Part shown: in pieces, positions 1 through 9,118 of the stretch | Numbering within the stretch: position 1 is the first letter of the stretch | Layout: each line of letters starts with the position of its first letter | Source of the DNA: Gluconobacter cadivus | GTDB lineage: Bacteria > Pseudomonadota > Alphaproteobacteria > Acetobacterales > Acetobacteraceae | DNA length: 64,000 nt | Assembly: GCF_015244745.1 (NCBI RefSeq) | Contig: NZ_JABCQI010000009.1 | Span: 62,001 to 126,000 of the forward strand | Reading direction: 5' to 3' | Notes under the pieces: model-generated | What the model was told of the DNA's origin: nothing | The model's database searches: none | The model's input: the letters and a program-made list of their open reading frames with translations, nothing else | Translations under genes and position numbers: made by a program

Positions 1-207
1 GAAAAGATCACGGCCGCTGTCGGTCTGCCCGCAGACGACATTCTGTTCCTGTCCGATATCGGCGCCGAACTGGATGCCGCCCGGATGGCGGGTATGAGCG
101 TCTGCCAGCTCGTTCGCGAACAGGACGGCACTGTCCCGCATCCGGGTGTTGCACAGGCGCCGGACCTGACCTCGGTCTCTAGCCAGTTCGGCCTGCCCGT
201 CGCATGA
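1..207 (+). CDS. mtnC: Enolase-phosphatase E1 (MtnC-like), C-terminal fragment
   Basis: An open frame enters from the left edge and stops at a TGA ending at 207, giving about 68 residues. The stretch LFLSDIGAELDAARMAGM is the C-terminal HAD-phosphatase motif of MtnC, the bifunctional enolase-phosphatase of the methionine salvage pathway, where a D and the downstream A-G-M loop complete the Mg site. The stop overlaps the ribF start (ATGA), so the two are probably co-translated. The N-terminal half lies outside the window, so the HAD catalytic DxD cannot be checked. Other HAD phosphatases share this motif, which is why confidence is moderate. Confidence 0.7.
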   Translation, partial: EKITAAVGLPADDILFLSDIGAELDAARMAGMSVCQLVREQDGTVPHPGVAQAPDLTSVSSQFGLPVA

Positions 208-1127
208 TCCTGCACACGGACTGGCGCCATATCCCTGCCTCCGCCCGCAATACGGTGGCAGCGCTTGGCAATTTCGACGGCGTGCATCGCGGTCATGTCC
301 ACCTGCTCGATACATTGCGGATGGCTCGTCCCGATCATCCGCTGTCAGTCGTTACGTTCGACCCGCATCCCCGCACGCTGTTCCGCCCGCAGGACCCGCC
401 GTTCCGCCTGATGCTGCCGGATGTCCGCGCCGCAGCCCTCGGGGGGCAGGGCGTTGAACATGTCTTTCAGATCCCGTTCGATGCGGAATTCTCCCGTCTG
501 AGTGCCGACCGGTTCGTGAACGATGTTCTCGTGAAAAGCCTAGGGGTGGCGCATGTCGCCTGTGGTGCAGATTTCGCCTTCGGCCATCGCCGACACGGCA
601 ACATCGACCGTCTTGAGGCTCTTCTCGTGCCTCATGGAATCGGCCTGACCATCGTGCCCCAGCTTGTCGATGACGGCGGTCCGATCTCCTCCAGCCGCAT
701 CCGTCGCCTGTTGCAGGAAGGTTATCCAGAGCGCGCCGCCGAGGAACTCGGTCGTCCGTGGAGCATCACCGGTCCCGTCATGCACGGAGACCAGCGCGGG
801 CGGCTCCTCGGCTTCCCGACGGCCAATATTCCTCTGACCCAGCATCTCGAACCCGCGCGCGGTGTTTATGCCGCCCGCGTTACGCTGCCGGATGGCCGGG
901 TGATCCCCGGCGTTGCCAATATCGGCCGTCGTCCCACGATCAATGATGGTCGGGAAAGCCGCCTCGAAGTCCATCTCTTCGATTTCAACGAAGACCTGTA
1001 CGGCCAGATCCTCAGCGTCGCCCTGATCGCACTGCTGCGTGAGGAAAAGCGTTTCTCTGGTCTGGACGAACTCAAAGCCCAGATTGCCGCCGATGCCGCG
1101 CAGGCTCGCGCCATTCTGGCCAACTGA
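204..1127 (+). CDS. ribF: Bifunctional riboflavin kinase / FAD synthetase
   Basis: The 307-residue product converts riboflavin to FMN and FMN to FAD in the cytoplasm. The N-terminal nucleotidyltransferase domain carries GNFDGVHRGH at residues 22-31, TFDPHP near 51-56 and ISSSRIRRLL near 161-170. The C-terminal flavokinase domain starts near residue 185 and holds the GFPTANIP motif at 203-210. Length and domain order match typical bacterial RibF. The ATG overlaps the stop of the upstream mtnC-like gene by four bases, suggesting translational coupling. A GC-rich hairpin with a T-run follows the stop and should end the transcript. Confidence 0.95.
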   Translation: MILHTDWRHIPASARNTVAALGNFDGVHRGHVHLLDTLRMARPDHPLSVVTFDPHPRTLFRPQDPPFRLMLPDVRAAALGGQGVEHVFQIPFDAEFSRLSADRFVNDVLVKSLGVAHVACGADFAFGHRRHGNIDRLEALLVPHGIGLTIVPQLVDDGGPISSSRIRRLLQEGYPERAAEELGRPWSITGPVMHGDQRGRLLGFPTANIPLTQHLEPARGVYAARVTLPDGRVIPGVANIGRRPTINDGRESRLEVHLFDFNEDLYGQILSVALIALLREEKRFSGLDELKAQIAADAAQARAILAN

Positions 1128-1164
1128 GCCTTTTTCTCAATCCCCTGAACCTCGATGGACCGCG

Positions 1165-1195
1165 GCCCTTCTCCGTTTTCGGGGAAGGGCTTTTT
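1165..1195 (+). terminator. Intrinsic terminator after ribF
   Basis: A ten-base-pair stem (1165-1174 with 1181-1190, one G-U pair) closes a short T-rich loop and is followed by TTTTT at 1191-1195. It lies 38 bases past the ribF stop and separates ribF from the iron-receptor promoter region. Confidence 0.85.
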
Positions 1196-1236
1196 CTGTA
1201 TGACATTGTGTGTCATTTCGGTCACTTCTTTAAAGA

Positions 1237-1292
1237 GAGAATGAGAATCCTTCGCATTTTTGCGAAATCTGTATTGAGAATAGTTCTCAATA
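1237..1292. promoter_or_regulatory. Iron-type operator array (Fur-like) upstream of the TonB receptor
   Basis: Three adjacent symmetric elements lie here. GAGAAT is repeated in tandem at 1237-1248, which resembles Fur hexamers. TTCGCA-4-TGCGAA is a perfect inverted repeat at 1251-1266. TATTGAGAA-TAG-TTCTCAATA is a perfect nine-base inverted repeat at 1272-1292. A weaker TGACA-5-TGTCA dyad lies at 1201-1215. The position, 46 bases before the receptor start codon, fits repression by an iron regulator of the Fur superfamily. Which regulator binds which dyad is inference. Confidence 0.6.
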
Positions 1293-1338
1293 AATCTTTA
1301 AGGACAGCATCAGTTTTCGTTTGCAGGATCGTGATCCG

Positions 1339-3735
1339 ATGTCGTCCAGAATACCTCGCCCTCCTCTGGGCCCGCTCTCTCTGGCCGCTGGTCTGACGCT
1401 TGTCTGTACCGCAGCCCATGCCCAGCAGACTGATGCCCGGCATCATCACAAGGGTCGCCGTCAGCCCGTTCCCAAAAATACCGTACTCCCGCCGCAGGCC
1501 GCCAAATCCGCAGCCCCGAAGAGTGCAACACCCACTCCGAAAACGGCGGATAACAGCGTCAGCGCCGCCCCCGGTGAGGACGAGCATCTTCAGGTTCTGG
1601 GCTCGCCCATGAACATCCTGCACGAGACCATGGGTCTGAGCCGGATGCCGGAAGATGCCCTGCACACCCCGCAGACGATCAACATCGTCCCTCAGTTGCT
1701 GATGCAGCAGCAGAACGTCAAATCCCTCGACGAAGCCCTGCGCAACGTGCCGGGCATCACAGCCTCCGTCGGTGAGGGCGAGGGCGGCATGGCGGGCGAC
1801 CAGTTCCTCATCCGTGGCTTTCAGGCCCAGAACGACATTTACGAGAACGGCCTACGCGATTTCGGCGTCTATACCCGCGACAGCTTCGATTACGATCATG
1901 TCTCGGTCATCAAGGGGCCGTCTTCCGAGGTCTTCGGTAATGGCACCACGGGCGGAGCCATCAACATCACCACCAAGGTCGCCCATCTCGGCGACAGTTA
2001 TGGCGGCAGCTTCTCAGGAGGCTCCGCTGATTATTACCGCGGCACACTAGATTTCAATAAACAGATCGGGGACTCCACGGCCGTCCGCATCACCGGCATG
2101 GGCAACGAGAACAACACGGTTGGCCGCGACAACGTCTATTCGCATCGCTGGGGCATCGCGCCGTCGATCGCATTCGGTCTGGGCAAGCGCACGACGTTTA
2201 CGCTCGAATATTTCCACCAGACGGACAACCGCGTGCCGGACTATGGCGTGCCGGTCGTGACCAAGCCGGGTACGCGGATTGCAAAGCCCCTGACGGAATA
2301 CGGCCTGAACCGCAACAACTGGTACGGCACGACCTACGATCAGGATGCCTCGAACGTGGACATGCTGACAGGCCGCCTGAAATTCGATCTGAACAAGCAT
2401 ATTACGCTGTATGACGACCTGCGCGGCGGCATGTACAGCCGGTATTTCTCCGCTTCACAGCCTGGCTGCGATACGACCTGCGTGGCCAATTACTTCAATA
2501 ATCCCGAGGCGGCGACCATCAACCGGCGCGGCCATCTGGGCGGCCCGGAGCCCTATCAGCAGGACGACTGGTCCGTGCAGAACGTCTTTTCGGGCGTTGC
2601 AAAGTTCTCTACAGGCAGCATCCGCCATCAGATCATCGCAGGCGTCGACGTCGCGCATATCTATGACCGGCGCACCAACTACGCCTATAATTTTAATGGC
2701 CAGAACGGCACGCGGACCGATACGACAAGCCTGACCAATCCTTCCGCCACGCAGCCCGGCCTGCTGCTCGGAACGCTTGGTCAGTATAGCGGGAACCTCG
2801 TGAACATTTCCGGTGTTGGTCATGCCATGTACAAGACGGGCGATGCCACGGATGTCGGTGCGTTCTTCTCCGAACAGATGTGGCTTCTGCCGGAATTTTC
2901 GATCCGTGGTGGCTTCCGCTGGGACCATTGGGACAGCCATTACTCTGCCAACGGTGGAACCACAGGCGCCGGGGTATCGTACGGACAGCAGCAGGACACG
3001 TTCAACCCGACCGTCAGCCTGATGTACACACCGACCAGCGATCTCATGGTCTATTTCAACTGGGCGCAGTCCACCACGCCGCTCGGTCTGTATGTGACGA
3101 ACAGCTCCGAACCTTTGAAGTCCTCGACGCAGGGGTTCAGTCCCGAACGCAGCAGCCTGTACGAACTGGGCGCGAAGTATAACGCCTTCCACGGCCGCAT
3201 GGGCTTTACGGCCTCCGTGTTCCGTCTGGAGAAGGGCAACGCCCTCATGACCGATCCTTCGACCGGGGATGTGTCGTCCTCCAGCGATCGCCAACGAAAT
3301 CAGGGTGTCGAACTCAGCGTCTCGGGCGAGATTCTGAAGAACTGGACGATGATCGGCACCTACGCCTATTACGACGCTACGACCGTCTGGTCCCAGACGG
3401 CGGCCGATCTCGGCAAGCGTATCCAGTACGCCCCGAAAAACTCGGCCACGATCTGGTCCACCTACACGATCGCGCCCAACCGCCCGTGGAATGTCACGTT
3501 CGGTGGTGGCCTGACATGGCGTGATGGCGTGTATCTGAATGCCGCCAATACGGGCTGGGTGCCTGCGACCATGGAGTGGGATGCCGTCGTCTCGCATAAT
3601 TTCGGCAAGCACTGGCGCGTGGCCATGAACGGCTACAACCTGGACAACCGCCTGAACTACAGCAACCTGTTCAGCGACCGCGCCACCCCTTCCGTCGGCC
3701 GCTCTTTCCTCTTCAATCTTTCGGCGAATTACTGA
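1339..3735 (+). CDS. TonB-dependent catecholate-type siderophore receptor (Fiu-like)
   Basis: The product is an outer-membrane receptor of about 798 residues that would import ferric siderophores using TonB energy. I chose ATG at 1339 because AGGA lies ten bases upstream and the protein then begins with a signal peptide ending at AHA-QQ. A plug domain follows, with a TPQTINIVPQ-type stretch, LIRGF, an NGLRDFGVYTRDSFDYD segment and VIKGPSSEVFGNGTTGG. These are hallmarks of the Fiu/PiuA branch of TonB siderophore receptors. The barrel ends in the aromatic-rich SFLFNLSANY. Its stop overlaps the 3' end of the convergent Sel1 gene. The operator array upstream suggests iron regulation. The exact ligand cannot be told from sequence. 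Confidence 0.9.
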   Translation: MSSRIPRPPLGPLSLAAGLTLVCTAAHAQQTDARHHHKGRRQPVPKNTVLPPQAAKSAAPKSATPTPKTADNSVSAAPGEDEHLQVLGSPMNILHETMGLSRMPEDALHTPQTINIVPQLLMQQQNVKSLDEALRNVPGITASVGEGEGGMAGDQFLIRGFQAQNDIYENGLRDFGVYTRDSFDYDHVSVIKGPSSEVFGNGTTGGAINITTKVAHLGDSYGGSFSGGSADYYRGTLDFNKQIGDSTAVRITGMGNENNTVGRDNVYSHRWGIAPSIAFGLGKRTTFTLEYFHQTDNRVPDYGVPVVTKPGTRIAKPLTEYGLNRNNWYGTTYDQDASNVDMLTGRLKFDLNKHITLYDDLRGGMYSRYFSASQPGCDTTCVANYFNNPEAATINRRGHLGGPEPYQQDDWSVQNVFSGVAKFSTGSIRHQIIAGVDVAHIYDRRTNYAYNFNGQNGTRTDTTSLTNPSATQPGLLLGTLGQYSGNLVNISGVGHAMYKTGDATDVGAFFSEQMWLLPEFSIRGGFRWDHWDSHYSANGGTTGAGVSYGQQQDTFNPTVSLMYTPTSDLMVYFNWAQSTTPLGLYVTNSSEPLKSSTQGFSPERSSLYELGAKYNAFHGRMGFTASVFRLEKGNALMTDPSTGDVSSSSDRQRNQGVELSVSGEILKNWTMIGTYAYYDATTVWSQTAADLGKRIQYAPKNSATIWSTYTIAPNRPWNVTFGGGLTWRDGVYLNAANTGWVPATMEWDAVVSHNFGKHWRVAMNGYNLDNRLNYSNLFSDRATPSVGRSFLFNLSANY

Positions 3736-4508
3736 GCCGAAACAGTCTTGCCTGAAGGAGAAATTCCCATCTCCCTCAGGCGCTCGCGGACCCGCTCCAG
3801 CAGGTCCGCATCGCCTTGCGGCTCCAGCGCCGTGAGCTTCTGGTCCATCGCCAGCAGGATGTCGGACGTCGCATCCACAACAGCCTGACGCCACCAGCCC
3901 AGCGCCTCTTCGACCTTCCCGGCATCCACGAGCGCCGTCGCGTAATTATGCTGCCCCCGGTAATCGCCGCCCTCGGCTGACTTGCGGTACCAGTCCAGCG
4001 CCGCTGCCCGGTCCTGCGGCACGACCCAGCCTTCTTCCAGAAACCGCGCATAGAGGTTCATGGATTTCGCATGACCATGACCGGCGGCCGTGCGGAACAG
4101 ATCCAGAGCCCGCGGCAGATCCGCTTCCATGCCGATCCCGCGCATGGTGAGGATGCCCAGATTATACCGGCCCCATTCGTCGCCCGCAGCAGCAGCGGCG
4201 GCGTAACATTGCGCCGCCTGTTGCAGATCCTTCTCGCAGCCCCAGCCGAACTGGAAACACCGACCGCGCATGTTGTGCCCCGGCCCGAACCCGGCACTGG
4301 CTGCGATTGTAAACCACTCCAGCGCACCAGTCGGATCGCGCGGAACATGCACGCTGTTCAGCAGCACCTGCCCCCACTGCACGATCTGAAGGTGCTGACC
4401 TTTCAGCGCTCCCTGCCGGATTTCCTCGATCTGCGGCGGCAGCACAGGAGCCTCGGGACGACGGGGACGGGATTTGCGCCCCAGAAATTTCCGAACGATT
4501 CGCTTCAT
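3729..4508 (-). CDS. Sel1-like repeat (TPR-type) protein
   Basis: The 259-residue protein has a very basic N terminus (residues 1-17, many R and K), then at least four Sel1-like repeats between about residues 45 and 205. Examples are GRYNLGILTMRGIG and the pattern of paired AA residues with ALDWYRKSA. Such helical repeats mediate protein contacts; no catalytic site is visible. No signal peptide is evident, so it is probably cytoplasmic. Its start overlaps the stop of the GumN-like gene (TGATG), indicating coupling. A Sel1 protein also sits beside the PiuA receptor of Pseudomonas, so the link with the convergent Fiu-like receptor may be functional. The PiuC-type dioxygenase usually found there is absent. 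Confidence 0.8.
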   Translation of the reverse strand: MKRIVRKFLGRKSRPRRPEAPVLPPQIEEIRQGALKGQHLQIVQWGQVLLNSVHVPRDPTGALEWFTIAASAGFGPGHNMRGRCFQFGWGCEKDLQQAAQCYAAAAAAGDEWGRYNLGILTMRGIGMEADLPRALDLFRTAAGHGHAKSMNLYARFLEEGWVVPQDRAAALDWYRKSAEGGDYRGQHNYATALVDAGKVEEALGWWRQAVVDATSDILLAMDQKLTALEPQGDADLLERVRERLREMGISPSGKTVSAQ

Positions 4509-5479
4509 CAGAGTGCCGGCACGATCTGCTGGACCGTGAACCCGTCCTTCCGCAGAAGAGCGGGCAGTCCTTTCGGCCCCGCCATATGAAGGGAGCCCAC
4601 CGCCACGAACAGCGAGGTTCCGCTTTCATGGATTTTCGCAATTTTCGTGGCCATGCCGACATTCCGATCGTCCAGAAGCCGCGACATGAAGCGCCGTTCC
4701 TGCGCGGTGTTCAGACAGTCACACCAATCCCGGTACGCATCCAGCCGCTTCACGTCACTGGACGCCCACATTTCCGCAAGCCGCCGGTTTTCGGCCTGTG
4801 TCTTGCCCGATGATACGCCCTTGACGATGTCGTCGATGAACGCATCTTCATCCGCCTGATCCGGTCCGATCAGCAGGTCACGCTGCATCTGCACCGTCTC
4901 CAGCCCGATCAGCGGTTTTTTCAGACTGCCCGCCATGCCTTGAAGCACCGCATCCACAGCATAATCCGGATAATATCCATCCCCGCGCGCCGAAAGCGCT
5001 TCGACGCCCGCCGCTTCTACGCCCACAGCCACATGCGCAAACGCCGCACTCGGCACGCATTGCTGATCCATGAGGGCATCCACCTTCGCCTTGCGTCCGG
5101 ACTGCACGAGATGCGCCCAGCGCGCCGCATCTTCGGGTTGGCGCAGGCTGGTCGCGGTCTCGGGGGCGTTCAGATCAAGCTCCAGCGCGACCTCGCTGCT
5201 CTGCAAGATCGCAGCCCGCGTCAGCGGACCGGGCATCAGCCAGTCCTGCTTCGCGACATGCAGCGTTCCGTACAGCCAGGATGAATGCCCGTCCTTCGTC
5301 ACTTTCCACAAAAAGCCCCGGTCCGGAGCTGTCCTGAACATCTGCCCCATCCGGGCCCTGTCCGGCATGCTCGCGGCGGCCGGGCAACGGGGGGCCTGTG
5401 CCTGCGCGGCGATGCCGAACCCTGTCCAGACAGCCAGAACGGCTCCTGCAACGGACCGGAAGAAACGAAATGCGTTCAC
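4508..5479 (-). CDS. TraB/GumN family exported protein
   Basis: I placed the start at GTG 5477-5479 because AAGG lies seven bases upstream and the resulting N terminus (MNAFRFFRSVAGAV onward) is a clean signal peptide ending AAQAQA. An in-frame ATG further upstream has no comparable ribosome site. The mature protein has the TraB/GumN signatures SSWLYGTLHVAK near the N terminus and FVAVGSLHMAGPKGL near the C terminus. These paired GxxH motifs are the proposed metal ligands in this TIKI-like family. About 323 residues is the usual length. Substrate and role are unknown in bacteria. It is the first gene of a two-gene unit with the Sel1 protein. Confidence 0.82.
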   Translation of the reverse strand: MNAFRFFRSVAGAVLAVWTGFGIAAQAQAPRCPAAASMPDRARMGQMFRTAPDRGFLWKVTKDGHSSWLYGTLHVAKQDWLMPGPLTRAAILQSSEVALELDLNAPETATSLRQPEDAARWAHLVQSGRKAKVDALMDQQCVPSAAFAHVAVGVEAAGVEALSARGDGYYPDYAVDAVLQGMAGSLKKPLIGLETVQMQRDLLIGPDQADEDAFIDDIVKGVSSGKTQAENRRLAEMWASSDVKRLDAYRDWCDCLNTAQERRFMSRLLDDRNVGMATKIAKIHESGTSLFVAVGSLHMAGPKGLPALLRKDGFTVQQIVPAL

Positions 5480-5634
5480 GGACCTGCCTTCTGAAAAAAG
5501 CGTCATATCCTGCATCATCCGCCAGTCCCGCTGTCCCGGCAACCCGCTTTGAGGCGGCCCCGCATTGCTGCCGCCCTCAACCCCGGACTTGACCGGATTG
5601 GCTCCCGATCTCCATATGGTCCCCCTTAGTGTGA

Positions 5635-8517
5635 ATGACCGAAACTGGCCCGTCCCCCATGTCCGATAAGACTCCCGATCCTTCCGTCGCCGCATTCAAG
5701 GAACAGCAGGACCGCTACCGCGACACTGTGTTCCTCCCCCGTACCGGCTTTCCGATGCGCGGCGGTCTGCCCAAGCGCGAGCCCGAGACGCTCGCCCGCT
5801 GGGCCGAGACGGGACTGGACGACCGGATCCGCGAAGCCGGGAAGGGACGTCCCGTCTTCACGCTGCATGACGGCCCTCCCTACGCCAACGGTCATATTCA
5901 CATCGGACACGCCCTGAACAAGGTGATGAAGGACGTGGTCAACCGCGCCCATCGCATGTCGGGCTACGAGGTCCGTTATCTTCCGGGCTGGGACTGTCAC
6001 GGCCTGCCGATCGAATGGCGGATCGAGGAACAGTACCGCAAGGCGGGCAAGGACAAGGACCAGGTCCCCCTGCTCCAGTTCCGCGCCGAGTGCCGCCAGT
6101 ACGCTGCCGAATGGGTCCAGAAACAGGCCGAAGACTTCAAGCGCATCGGCGTACAGGCCGAATGGGCCAACCGCTACGTGACGATGGACTTCAGCTCCGA
6201 AGCCAAGATCGTCGACGAAATCGGCAAGTTTCTGCTCAATGGCAGCCTTTATCGCGGCCTGCGCCCCGTCATGTGGAGCCCGGTCGAGAAGACCGCCCTG
6301 GCCGAAGCCGAGATTGAATATCACGACATCGACTCCACCACGATTTTCGTGGCCTTCCCGGTCATCAAGGACCCGACACCCGCCCATGCCCTGAGCGGCG
6401 TCTCTGCGGTCATCTGGACGACCACCCCTTGGACCATCCCGGCCAACCGCGCGCTCGCTTATGGCCCGGACATCACCTATGTCGTCCTGCGCATTGACGA
6501 GACCAACGAAAACAGCATCGTCCCGCAGGGCGCAAAGCTGCTGGTGGCCGAAGACCGTGTGGAAGCCTTCTGCACGGAAGCGGGCATCATCGCCCATCAC
6601 ACGCTCTACACCCTTCCGGGCACGGCCCTCGAAGGCGCGGTCTGCGCCCATCCGCTGCGTGGCCGTGGGTATGAATATGACGTGCCGATGCTACCGGGCG
6701 AGTTCGTCACGACCGATGCCGGTACGGGCCTCGTCCACATGGCGCCGTCGCACGGTCAGGACGACTTTGCACTCTGCCGCCAGTACGGCATCGAAGTCCC
6801 CGAACTGGTGGAAGACGACGGGCGTTACGCGCCGTGGGTTCCGCATCTGGCCGGCATCCATGTTTTCAAGGCTGCCGATCCGGTTTGCGACCTGCTGACG
6901 GAAGCCCGCCAGTCCGCCGAACATGACGACGCACCCGCCACCGGCCTCATGGCCCGCGGCTCGGTCCGCCATTCCTACCCGCATTCCTGGCGCTCCAGAG
7001 CCCCGATCATTTTCCGCGCCACGCCGCAATGGTTCATCGCGATGGATGGTGAGACGAAGCTGCGCGAAAAATCCCTGAGCGCGCTGGATAACGTTACTTT
7101 CGTCCCCGAAGCGGCCCGTCGTCGCCTCACGTCGATGATCGAACAGCGTCCGGACTGGTGCATCTCCCGCCAGCGCGCCTGGGGCGTGCCGATCGCGGTG
7201 TTCGTCGAGAAGCGCACCGGCGAGGTCCTGCGCGATGCCGCCGTCATGCAGCGCATCGTCGACGCCTTCCGCGAGAAGGGGGCTGATGTCTGGTATGAAG
7301 CCGACCCGGCCGTGTTCCTTGGCGCCGACCGTAATCCGGCCGATTACGAACAGGTCTTCGACATCGTGGACGTCTGGTTCGAGAGCGGCTCGTCCCATCG
7401 CTTCGATCTGGGGCAGGAGGGGCTGAACTTCCCAGCCGATGTCTATCTTGAAGGCTCGGACCAGCATCGCGGCTGGTTCCAGTCCTCCCTGCTGGAAAGC
7501 GTCGGCACGATGGGCGTCGCGCCCTACAAGGCCCTCGTGACCAACGGCTTCGTCATGGACGAGCAGGGCCGCAAGATGTCCAAGTCTCTGGGCAATGTCG
7601 TGGCCCCGTCTGACGTGACCGACAGCCTCGGCGCGGACATCCTGCGTCTGTGGGTCCTGAACTCCGACACGAACGAAGACCTTCGCATCGGGCAGGAAAT
7701 CCTCAAGCAGCAGGGCGAGCTCTACCGCCGCCTGCGCAACACGCTGCGCTGGCTCCTCGGCGCGCTCGATGGCTTTACGCCCGAAGAGGCCGTGCCCTAT
7801 GCCGATCTGCCGCCGCTGGAGCAGTATATCCTGCACCGCCTGTCCGAACTGCGCGGCCTGATTTCCAGCGCGGTTGAGACGCATCAGTGGGTTGGCGTCT
7901 ATCCGGCTCTGCACGGCTTCTGCACCACCGATCTCTCGGCGTTCTATTTCGACATCCGTAAGGACGCGATCTACTGTGACGCCAAATCCGATCCGACGCG
8001 CCGCGCGGCCCGCACGGTTCTGGACGTCCTGCACCGTGCGCTCTGCACCTGGCTGGCACCGGTCCTTGTCTTCACGGCGGAAGAAGCCTGGCAGGCCCGT
8101 TTCGGCGAGGACGACAGCGTGCATCTCGCACAGTTCTTCGAGCCGGACGTTGAATGGAACGATCCCGAACTCGGCAATCGCTGGGAAGACATCCGCGCCT
8201 ATCGCCGCCTTGTCACGACCGAGTTGGAAACGGCCCGCCGTGACGGCACGATCGGCTCCTCGCTCGAAGCCAGCGTCACGCTGCCGCTGTCGCAGGAAGA
8301 AGCCGGAATTCTGGGGGGTCTCGACTGGGCCGAACTTCTCATCACGTCCCATGCCGAAACCGAACTGCTGCCGGGCGACACGGCCCATGGTGGCCCGCAG
8401 GTCGAGCGTGCACCGGGCCATAAATGCGCCCGCTGCTGGAAGGTCCTGCCGGAAGTTGGGGAAGACGCCGAACATCCTGCCCTGTGCCGCCGCTGCATCG
8501 ATGCGGTGAGCGCCTGA
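5635..8517 (+). CDS. ileS: Isoleucyl-tRNA synthetase
   Basis: This class I synthetase of about 960 residues charges tRNA-Ile. The HIGH motif occurs in GHIHIGHAL near residue 86-93, the KMSKS motif as GRKMSKSLGN near residue 645-654, and a C-terminal zinc finger with paired cysteines (CARC and CRRC) spans about 931-955. The editing (CP1) domain lies between the first two. Two starts are possible, ATG 5635 and ATG 5659 (MSDKTPDPS). Neither has a clear ribosome site, and the second fits homologues about equally well. The stop overlaps lspA by one base, a common bacterial ileS-lspA pairing. Confidence 0.96.
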   Translation: MTETGPSPMSDKTPDPSVAAFKEQQDRYRDTVFLPRTGFPMRGGLPKREPETLARWAETGLDDRIREAGKGRPVFTLHDGPPYANGHIHIGHALNKVMKDVVNRAHRMSGYEVRYLPGWDCHGLPIEWRIEEQYRKAGKDKDQVPLLQFRAECRQYAAEWVQKQAEDFKRIGVQAEWANRYVTMDFSSEAKIVDEIGKFLLNGSLYRGLRPVMWSPVEKTALAEAEIEYHDIDSTTIFVAFPVIKDPTPAHALSGVSAVIWTTTPWTIPANRALAYGPDITYVVLRIDETNENSIVPQGAKLLVAEDRVEAFCTEAGIIAHHTLYTLPGTALEGAVCAHPLRGRGYEYDVPMLPGEFVTTDAGTGLVHMAPSHGQDDFALCRQYGIEVPELVEDDGRYAPWVPHLAGIHVFKAADPVCDLLTEARQSAEHDDAPATGLMARGSVRHSYPHSWRSRAPIIFRATPQWFIAMDGETKLREKSLSALDNVTFVPEAARRRLTSMIEQRPDWCISRQRAWGVPIAVFVEKRTGEVLRDAAVMQRIVDAFREKGADVWYEADPAVFLGADRNPADYEQVFDIVDVWFESGSSHRFDLGQEGLNFPADVYLEGSDQHRGWFQSSLLESVGTMGVAPYKALVTNGFVMDEQGRKMSKSLGNVVAPSDVTDSLGADILRLWVLNSDTNEDLRIGQEILKQQGELYRRLRNTLRWLLGALDGFTPEEAVPYADLPPLEQYILHRLSELRGLISSAVETHQWVGVYPALHGFCTTDLSAFYFDIRKDAIYCDAKSDPTRRAARTVLDVLHRALCTWLAPVLVFTAEEAWQARFGEDDSVHLAQFFEPDVEWNDPELGNRWEDIRAYRRLVTTELETARRDGTIGSSLEASVTLPLSQEEAGILGGLDWAELLITSHAETELLPGDTAHGGPQVERAPGHKCARCWKVLPEVGEDAEHPALCRRCIDAVSA

Positions 8518-9041
8518 TGTCCCTGTGGCATGACGGCATGAGCCGTACAGGGCGTATGGTTCTGGGCTTCGCCCTGTTGGTTCTGGTTCTCGTTCTGGAT
8601 CAGGCCAGCAAGGACTGGATTCTGTACACCTATCACCTGCCGGATCGTGGTTCGGTCGAGATCCTGCCGTTCCTGAACTTCACGATGGTCTGGAACCATG
8701 CCGTGACCTTCGGCATGTTCGGCGGCCTCGGCAGCCGGGGGCCGTGGATTTTCTGCGCGGTCTCGCTGATTGCGGTGGGGCTTCTGGTCTGGACCCTGAC
8801 GCGGACGAAGCGCACGCTGGTTGCGGCGTCCTGTGGGGCGATCGCCGGAGGCGCCATCGGCAATGTCATCGACCGCCTGCGCTATGGCGCGGTCGTGGAT
8901 TTCCTGCACGCCCATGCGTTCGGCTGGTCATGGTATGTCTTCAACGTCGCGGATTCCGGGATCGTCTGTGGCGTCATTGTCTGGCTGATCGACTCCCTTC
9001 TTGCCGAACGTCAGGCCGCCAGAGCGTCGAACGCGAAGTGA
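8517..9041 (+). CDS. lspA: Lipoprotein signal peptidase II
   Basis: The 174-residue inner-membrane aspartic protease removes signal peptides from diacylglyceryl-modified prolipoproteins. Four hydrophobic segments are visible, along with the family motifs DQASKDW at residue 28, GNVIDRLRYGAVVDF from residue 115 (first catalytic Asp) and FNVADSG from residue 142 (second catalytic Asp). The ATG shares its A with the ileS TGA, which decides the start and implies coupling. A lipoprotein gene follows directly, a plausible substrate. Confidence 0.95.
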   Translation: MSLWHDGMSRTGRMVLGFALLVLVLVLDQASKDWILYTYHLPDRGSVEILPFLNFTMVWNHAVTFGMFGGLGSRGPWIFCAVSLIAVGLLVWTLTRTKRTLVAASCGAIAGGAIGNVIDRLRYGAVVDFLHAHAFGWSWYVFNVADSGIVCGVIVWLIDSLLAERQAARASNAK

Positions 9042-9118
9042 TACGCTGGCGGAACTTGTTTCCACGCTCCGCTCCGGCCTTGCTCCCGCGCCGCGCGGAC
9101 TGTAGGAGTGTTCCAATC

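Noticed and set aside
2455-3894. Long antisense open frame (about 479 codons) opposite the siderophore receptor
   Set aside because: It mirrors a well-supported gene, has no recognisable motif or ribosome site, and such frames arise from strong GC3 codon bias.
6691-8475. Antisense open frame of about 594 codons opposite ileS
   Set aside because: It is Arg/Gly/Asp/His-rich shadow sequence without family features; ileS is complete on the other strand.
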